From the NCBI RefSeq assembly GCF_003729955.1, contig NZ_RJTX01000002.1:62001-126000 (forward strand): DNA of 64,000 nucleotides. Direction: 5' to 3'. Below are positions 59,062-64,000 of the stretch, piece by piece. Every line of letters starts with the position of its first letter. Position 1 is the stretch's first letter. Position numbers and translations under genes: made by a program. The notes beneath the pieces were generated by a model that was not told where the DNA came from, did not search any database, and worked only from the letters and a program-made list of their open reading frames with translations. The stretch comes from Chryseobacterium daecheongense (GTDB lineage Bacteria > Bacteroidota > Bacteroidia > Flavobacteriales > Weeksellaceae).

Positions 59062-59813
59062 TACTTCTTACCGATAAAATTTAAACGAACATCCGTATTG
59101 GGAATCACCTCCGGATTTTTCTTAAAATAATCAATAAATAAATCCCTCAGTTTTATTCCTGTAGGAATCATTTCTCCTTTAGAGAAGAATTTCATATTAT
59201 CCCCTCCCAAAGCCAGATAATCAGACGTGGCAATATAGTAATCCTGGTTGGAATTTACCGCTTTTCCGTTGATTAAAGTTTTGGAGAGTTGCCCGTTATT
59301 GGTTTCAATATATAAATGGGAAACAGGATTATTCACCTGTGTTTTAGCATAATAATCAAAAAGCCCCTGCAGATCCGTCCCTTTCATTTTTACAATGATC
59401 ACCTCATTTTCGAAAGGCATTACTTCAAATATACTTTTCAAAAGAATATCTCCTTTTCCGATCGTGGTCCGGATTCCACCGATGTTTATTAAAGCAGCAT
59501 CCACCTCTTTTTTAAGATTGGTTTCTGCCCATGCATTTGCTCCATCAAAAGTATAGTCTGCTAAAAGATTTCCCAAATTGCTGTTATCACCTTGTTTAGT
59601 AAGGTCTACATTGGTGTGGGAGATCTTTTGGTTCATCTCCTTATCCAGTTTTTGCTTGTAAGGTTCAATAACTTTTACAAATTCCTCGTCATTTTTCAGC
59701 TCATTATTAATAGAAATATTTTTTTGTGTCTGCACATTAGCAACCTGTAAAGTCGTTTTACAAGCTGTAAGTGAAACCAATGCAATTCCTAGTAATAAGA
59801 ATTTATTTTTCAT
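59061..59813 (-). CDS. 5'-nucleotidase C-terminal domain lipoprotein
   Basis: 250 residues from ATG 59813. Lipobox SLTAC (cysteine at about 18). The domain has NLLADYTFDGANAWAE, ALINIGGIRTTIGKG and FYNIL-equivalent FDYYAK motifs and the substrate-stacking DYLALGGDNMKFF (about 207-219). It should bind the nucleoside part for the catalytic protein encoded downstream; the overlap by one base suggests stoichiometric synthesis. An upstream in-frame ATG (59834) would spoil the signal peptide. Confidence 0.87.
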   Translation of the reverse strand: MKNKFLLLGIALVSLTACKTTLQVANVQTQKNISINNELKNDEEFVKVIEPYKQKLDKEMNQKISHTNVDLTKQGDNSNLGNLLADYTFDGANAWAETNLKKEVDAALINIGGIRTTIGKGDILLKSIFEVMPFENEVIIVKMKGTDLQGLFDYYAKTQVNNPVSHLYIETNNGQLSKTLINGKAVNSNQDYYIATSDYLALGGDNMKFFSKGEMIPTGIKLRDLFIDYFKKNPEVIPNTDVRLNFIGKK

Positions 59814-59921
59814 AATTTCTTTTAGTATATGCAAATATAATTATATGTATAATAAAACATTAGTATTTATTACAAATTTCTTGGTCTAAATTATTAAATT
59901 TGGGGAAAATATTTCAAAAAA

Positions 59922-60794
59922 ATGAGCATACTAAAAGGAGTAGGTGTAGCTTTAGTAACACCCTTTAATGAAGATTTATCCGTTGACTTCGACAGTTTGA
60001 CGAAACTTGTGGAGTATAATATTGAGAACGGAACCAATTATCTGGTTGTTTTAGGAACTACTGCGGAAGCAGCAACGCTTTCTGATGAAGAAAAGAAACA
60101 GGTAGTGGATCATATCATTAAGGTGAATAATAAACGCCTTCCTTTGGTATTGGGAATTGGCGGGAATAATACCCTTGAAGTAAAAAAACAGATCGAAGAA
60201 GCTGACCTTTCCGCTTTTGAGGCTGTATTATCTGTATCTCCATATTATAACAAACCTAATCAGGAAGGGCTTTATCAGCATTATAAAGCTTTAGCTTCTA
60301 CAGGGAAAAATATTATCATTTATAATGTACCTTCAAGAACGGGACAAAATATTGAAGCAGATACTACTTTGCGTTTAGCGAAAGAATTCCCGAATTTATT
60401 CCTGATCAAAGAAGCGGCTCCAAATATTCTTCAGTATTTTGACATTTTAAGAAAAAAACCAGAAGGATTCTCATTGGTATCAGGTGATGATGAATACACT
60501 TTACCAGTTACTTTAGCCGGAGGTAATGGAGTGATCTCTGTTATCGGACAGGCTTATCCGAAAGAGTTTTCTACCATGGTGCAGTTAGCCTTTGAAGGAA
60601 AAGTGAAAGAAGCATATGAAATTCACAATAAATTGGTTGAAATTACCCGATTGATTTTTGCTGAAGGTAATCCTTGTGGAGTCAAAGTAGTTCTGGCTGA
60701 AAAAGGAATTATTAAAAACTATCTAAGACTGCCTCTTGTTCCTGCTTCTGAGGGATTATATGCGAAGATAAAGGCAGAAATGGCAACTCTTTAA
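59922..60794 (+). CDS. dapA: 4-hydroxy-tetrahydrodipicolinate synthase
   Basis: First step of the lysine/diaminopimelate branch. 290 residues. VLGTTAEAATLSDEEK (about 43-58; Thr pair of the active site), VSPYYNKPNQEGLYQHY (about 105-121), YNVPSRTGQNI (catalytic Tyr, about 133) and LFLIKEAAPN (Schiff-base Lys, about 162). TAAnTTTG-like TAAATTTG at 59895-59902 is a likely -7 element. Confidence 0.95.
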   Translation: MSILKGVGVALVTPFNEDLSVDFDSLTKLVEYNIENGTNYLVVLGTTAEAATLSDEEKKQVVDHIIKVNNKRLPLVLGIGGNNTLEVKKQIEEADLSAFEAVLSVSPYYNKPNQEGLYQHYKALASTGKNIIIYNVPSRTGQNIEADTTLRLAKEFPNLFLIKEAAPNILQYFDILRKKPEGFSLVSGDDEYTLPVTLAGGNGVISVIGQAYPKEFSTMVQLAFEGKVKEAYEIHNKLVEITRLIFAEGNPCGVKVVLAEKGIIKNYLRLPLVPASEGLYAKIKAEMATL

Positions 60795-60924
60795 CTTGAA
60801 TTGTCAATAGTCAATTTTGAATTTAAAAATTGACATTTTACAGACTGAACATAAAAATTGACCATTAACAAAAATATAACAAGGTGAAAGGCATAGCTTT
60901 TCACTTTTTTTAATCTGAAAAATT
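60795..60924. repeat. Spacer with TTGTCAATAGTCAATTTTG words
   Basis: AATTGTCAATAGTCAATTTTG (60799-60819, in two words) faces AAAATTGACATTTTAC (60826 onward) and AAAATTGACCATTAAC (60854 onward). Same style as the spacers at 48.86 and 52.2 kb. Confidence 0.45.
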
Positions 60925-61425
60925 ATGAAACTAACAAAAGCAACAGAAAATGATATTCCTCTGATCCAGGAGTTAGCAAGAAGATCATGGGAAAATGCAT
61001 ATGCTGAAATCCTCTCCAATGAACAGATGGAGTACATGTTAGGAACGATGTATTCTTATGACGAAATTTTAAACCATCTTCAGAATCCGGCATATCATTA
61101 CTACTTAATACTGGATGAAAATGAAGATTCTTTTGAGGGCTTCATCGGATATGAACATGGCTATGAAGAGGGTACTACCAAGCTTCACAGGATCTACCTG
61201 GTTCCGGAAAGTAAAGGGAAAGGGTTTGGAAAAGAAGCACTGAAGTTTCTTACGCAAAAAGTCCAGGAACATGGAGACCGCAGAATTATTCTTAATGTCA
61301 ATAAATATAATTCCGCTCAAAAATTCTATGAATCTCAGGGATATAGAGTGTATGATGAAGGGGTATTTGACATCGGAAATAATTTCGTAATGGACGATTA
61401 CCTGATGGAGTTTTTAATTCACTAG
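60925..61425 (+). CDS. GNAT family N-acetyltransferase
   Basis: 166 residues. LTKATENDIPLIQELARRSW at the start and the acetyl-CoA motif HRIYLVPESKGKGFGKEAL (about 89-107), then NKYNSAQKFYESQGYRV. Substrate unknown. Confidence 0.87.
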   Translation: MKLTKATENDIPLIQELARRSWENAYAEILSNEQMEYMLGTMYSYDEILNHLQNPAYHYYLILDENEDSFEGFIGYEHGYEEGTTKLHRIYLVPESKGKGFGKEALKFLTQKVQEHGDRRIILNVNKYNSAQKFYESQGYRVYDEGVFDIGNNFVMDDYLMEFLIH

Positions 61426-61502
61426 TAAATGACTTAAAATTCTGTAAAATTTAATTATAATTCTATAACAAGTGATCTGTCTTTTTGGTTCATCTTTGTA
61501 TC

Positions 61503-61627
61503 AGAACCAAATCACTTTTAAATAATACATTCATATGCTTGGTTTTAAGCTGTTTCAGCTTTTTATCAGTATATTTTTTTCATCCTTAGTGTTTAAATTC
61601 CTGTATTCAATAATGCAGGAGTTTTTT
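61503..61627 (+). ncRNA. Candidate small RNA before the AraC-type gene
   Basis: A -7-like CATCTTTG at 61492-61499 precedes a short region with two intrinsic-terminator-like hairpins: AAGCTG-TTT-CAGCTT plus T's (61547-61566) and CCTGTATT-CAAT-AATGCAGG plus six T's (61600-61627). An overlapping 34-codon hydrophobic ORF (61535-61639) runs through the second terminator and is less likely. The RNA is a guess from signals only. Confidence 0.35.
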
Positions 61628-61722
61628 GCGTTTGCATAAATTTCATGAAAATTTTCGGTCTAATTCACTTTTATATGAAATAAAGTGTTATATTTACTGA
61701 AACTTTTACACACTATATTAGG

Positions 61723-62304
61723 ATGAAAATGTACGTAAAATTTGATTTCAATGCGCTCTGTAAGAAAGTATTGGATGAAAAACTAAAAGAGCAAGGTATA
61801 AAGTACCGGCTGCTGAATTTTGGGGAAGTAGAATTTTATGAATCATTCACCCAAGAACAGCACATGACCTTTAAGAAAAACCTTGAAGATTATGGGATTG
61901 AAATTATAGAAAGCCAAAAAACAGCACTGGTACAGAAAATAAAAGATGCTATTGTGGAATTGGTTTTCTCTGATGAGGTAGTTCCTGTGAAAGCCTCCAT
62001 TTATATTGCGGAAAAATTGAATCACAGCTACGGGTATTTATCTAATTTGTTTTCTGAGGTTACTCACACTTCTATAGAGAATTTTATTATTCTTCAGAAA
62101 ATTGAGCATGCCAAAGAATTAATCATCAACAATAAGCAAAGCCTCACGGAAATTGCCCACAAGCTGAATTATTCCAGTGTGGCTCATCTAAGCACTCAAT
62201 TTAAAAATACGACGGGAATCACACCTTCTCAGTTTCAAAAGATCATTGCGAAGAGAAGAAAAGCTCAGAGTATGATCATTAATTCTAAAATGCTCTATGA
62301 ATAA
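61723..62304 (+). CDS. AraC-type transcriptional regulator
   Basis: 193 residues. The N-terminal about 65 residues form a small alpha/beta domain; the C-terminal 100 residues are an AraC double helix-turn-helix (VKASIYIAEKLNHSYGYLSNLF, then SLTEIAHKLNYSSVAHLSTQFKNTTGITPSQF). No known ligand domain. Overlaps the next gene by eight bases. Confidence 0.88.
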   Translation: MKMYVKFDFNALCKKVLDEKLKEQGIKYRLLNFGEVEFYESFTQEQHMTFKKNLEDYGIEIIESQKTALVQKIKDAIVELVFSDEVVPVKASIYIAEKLNHSYGYLSNLFSEVTHTSIENFIILQKIEHAKELIINNKQSLTEIAHKLNYSSVAHLSTQFKNTTGITPSQFQKIIAKRRKAQSMIINSKMLYE

Positions 62305-62746
62305 AGAATATCTTAACGTGATTGTGGCGGATCATGATGAGGGAAACCTGGTATGCTTTAAGGATATATTGAAGGATTTGAAAATTGAGGTTAAAATCCA
62401 GATGTTTTGGAGCGGAACGGAATTGATGGGATATCTGAAAAATAAAAATAATATAGTTCCTGAAGTTCTTTTTATGGCTTACAATCTCGCTGAGAAAAAT
62501 GCTGTGGAATGCTTAGAAGAAATAAAATCGGATGAAAGGTTTAATAATATGGTGAACGTTTTTTATTCGGATCATTTTTCAGACCTTGAAATGGATGAGA
62601 TCTTTGTAAAAGGAGCCAATGTGTGTCTTAAAAGGCCTGAAGAGTATAAAGCATTTAAAAAAGTGCTTACAGAAGTGATTACGGTCAACTGGCAATATCA
62701 TACTTCCGGAATGAACAAAGATAACTTTATAATGAAAGTAGGTTAG
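62297..62746 (+). CDS. Degenerate receiver-domain protein
   Basis: 149 residues of receiver fold. The start LNVIVADHDEGNLVCFKDIL keeps the acidic pair (D-H-D), but the strand normally holding the phosphoacceptor reads VLFMAYNLAEKNAVECLEEI, with Ala where Asp is expected. The lysine strand is NVCLKRPEEY, with K before R-P. It is probably not phosphorylated and may act as a partner of the overlapping AraC-type regulator. Confidence 0.78.
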   Translation: MNKEYLNVIVADHDEGNLVCFKDILKDLKIEVKIQMFWSGTELMGYLKNKNNIVPEVLFMAYNLAEKNAVECLEEIKSDERFNNMVNVFYSDHFSDLEMDEIFVKGANVCLKRPEEYKAFKKVLTEVITVNWQYHTSGMNKDNFIMKVG

Positions 62747-63271
62747 GGACAAGAAATATTCGGTACATAATATTCACACAAAAGTGAAAATTTTATAACG
62801 ATTAAACATAATAATATAAAATTTTTTTAGCCCAGTATCATCAATTTTGTAATGCGATACAACAATAAGGAATTGATTGTTGAAAGCAAATAAAGATAAA
62901 TATTTTGTTTAGATTAAAAAGTAAATATATAAATCACAATGTTAGTTTAAACAAAATGGATTATCAATTTCCAATGATAAAGCGTAGAAGATCTTTAAAC
63001 AAAACGGTACAATCATGAAAACTCAATAATGGTTAAAGGATAGCATATTCGTTTCATTTTCATTCCTTTAACAAACATCAGTTAGTTTTTATAATAAGCA
63101 AGTTGGAAACATAATTCATTTTGTTTTCTTTATATCCTAAGACTGCAGCTAGACACCAATTCAATCCCTATAAGTATTTTCAAACAAGATTTACAAATAT
63201 GGCTGCAGCTACTAGGATATTCTTCAAGGAAGACTAAAAGTAAATTTCTTCTAAATAACAGTTTTATAAGG
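62747..63271 (+). other. Gene-free stretch that may hold a non-coding RNA
   Basis: 525 bases, very AT-rich at the left. No ORF over 25 codons is convincing. It contains one copy of the AAGCGTAGAAGATCTTTA word seen in the tRNA-array hairpins and ends in a strong + strand terminator although no + strand gene is near, which suggests a transcript. Confidence 0.4.
62980..63004 (+). repeat. Fourth copy of the array loop word
   Basis: AAGCGTAGAAGATCTTTA followed by AACAAAA matches the loop of inter-tRNA hairpin C (AAGCGCAGAAGATCTTTA) at 17 of 18 positions. The flanking stem of the array copies is absent here. Confidence 0.55.
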
Positions 63272-63307
63272 GGACCGCGTTAAGATTATTCTTTCCGCGG
63301 TTTTTTT
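63272..63307 (+). terminator. Intrinsic terminator without an obvious + strand gene
   Basis: ACCGCG / CGCGGT with an inner AAGA/TCTT pairing and seven T residues on the + strand. It overlaps the recG stop region. The minus strand tail is C-rich, so it is not designed for recG. Confidence 0.75.
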
Positions 63308-64000
63308 ATGAGATTTTACTCCACTTATTTTTTCCTTTGTAATATTTGAGGTAAAAGTTTTTAATTACCAGATGGTCTGGTCTTGTCAATAAAGGATCAG
63401 CTTCAAGGATCTTTTCCACAGATTTTTTAGTGACTTTGATGATTGTGGAATCTTTTACCAGATCCAGTCTTTTAAAATCCACCACACCACTTTGTTGTGT
63501 TCCTAAAATATCCCCAGGGCCGCGAAGCTGCATATCCACTTCAGAAATTTTAAATCCATCATTAGTCTCCGTCATGGTTTTGATGCGGGTTCTGCTCTCA
63601 GTAGATAACTTATCGGAAGTCATGAGAATACAGTAGCTTTGTTCAGCGCCTCTTCCTACGCGCCCGCGAAGCTGGTGAAGCTGGGATAATCCGAATCTTT
63701 CGGCACTTTCAATAACCATTACAGAAGCATTGGGAACATTTACCCCCACTTCAATAACTGTAGTTGCAACCATAATTTCTGCTTTTCCTGATGCAAAATA
63801 ATTCATGGCTGCATCTTTTTCATCCGGTTTCATTCTTCCATGCAGCATCGTTACATTATACTCTGAAAACGATTGTAAAATATGATCGAATCCTTCCATT
63901 AGATTTTTATAATCCAATGTTTCAGATTCTTCGATCAATGGATATACGAAATAAACCTGTCTGCCTTTCTTGATTTCATCCCGACAAAAATTATACACAA
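63306..64000 (-). CDS. recG: ATP-dependent DNA helicase RecG, C-terminal part
   Basis: The 231 visible codons end the protein; the 5' part lies beyond the right edge. Helicase C-terminal motifs are GRMKPDEKDAAMNYFASG, ATTVIEVGVNVPNASVMVIE (motif V region) and QLHQLRGRVGRG (motif VI), then the RecG wedge-like QLRGPGDILGTQQSG. RecG remodels stalled forks and recombination intermediates. Confidence 0.95.
   Translation of the reverse strand, partial: VYNFCRDEIKKGRQVYFVYPLIEESETLDYKNLMEGFDHILQSFSEYNVTMLHGRMKPDEKDAAMNYFASGKAEIMVATTVIEVGVNVPNASVMVIESAERFGLSQLHQLRGRVGRGAEQSYCILMTSDKLSTESRTRIKTMTETNDGFKISEVDMQLRGPGDILGTQQSGVVDFKRLDLVKDSTIIKVTKKSVEKILEADPLLTRPDHLVIKNFYLKYYKGKNKWSKIS

Noticed and set aside
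62952..63018. 20-codon frame MDYQFPMIKRRRSLNKTVQS over the fourth loop word
   Set aside because: The same DNA word occurs in other frames within the tRNA-array hairpins, so conservation is at the nucleic-acid level rather than as a KRRRSL peptide.

Overview
The window is AT-rich DNA from a member of the Bacteroidota, most probably a Chryseobacterium-like Weeksellaceae. The evidence is: promoters with the Bacteroidota -7 element TAnnTTTG, proteins with type IX secretion (T9SS) sorting tails, a porZ-recO pair, a short flavobacterial-type NuoG, a double-glycine 'bacteriocin-like' peptide of the kind common in Chryseobacterium, and two small helix-turn-helix proteins that I recall as a recurrent Chryseobacterium family. 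The species call is inference; no 16S gene is present.

Layout. 1-9.7 kb (minus strand): the complex I operon nuoA to nuoL, running off the left edge, with an outer-membrane barrel gene inserted between nuoF and nuoG. 9.7-26.1 kb: mostly housekeeping genes (ribD, aroE, rbfA, a LolC/E-type permease, methylmalonyl-CoA epimerase, tatD, deoD), with two T9SS cargo proteins, a Zn metallopeptidase, a DUF349 protein and a small double-Gly peptide.

26.1-33.1 kb is the accessory and most unusual part. Two promoter / short ORF / intrinsic terminator modules precede an array of 17 tRNA or tRNA-like genes (26868-28624). Many are structurally odd: a CTA (amber) anticodon, an armless Asp-like element, a class II tRNA with a Cys anticodon, a Leu tRNA without a long variable arm, and a Gln-like tRNA with an eight-base anticodon loop. 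Three covarying hairpins lie between the tRNAs. The array runs without a visible terminator into four co-directional genes: a YkuK-type RNase H-like protein, an unknown protein, a cyclic-phosphate-processing receiver (cREC) protein and a metallophosphoesterase. A second, eroded tRNA array, whose halves look circularly permuted, lies before a slipin gene. I read the region as a candidate tRNA-supply and RNA-end-processing system, possibly a response to tRNA-cleaving toxins, with leader ORFs that sample nearly all amino acids. The function is inference.

33-63 kb: SulP and TerC membrane proteins, a catalase-fold protein, a LytS/LytTR two-component pair, an FKBP isomerase, an Rrf2 regulator with matching operators before itself and its NAD(P)-binding neighbour, an MBL-fold protein, an M23 peptidase, gpsA, mqo, an ANT(6)-type nucleotidyltransferase, an SDR dehydrogenase, a GH63-type glucosidase, recO-porZ, a two-gene 5'-nucleotidase, dapA, an AraC-type regulator overlapping a degenerate receiver, and the 3' part of recG at the right edge. 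Many operon gaps hold degenerate AT-rich word repeats.
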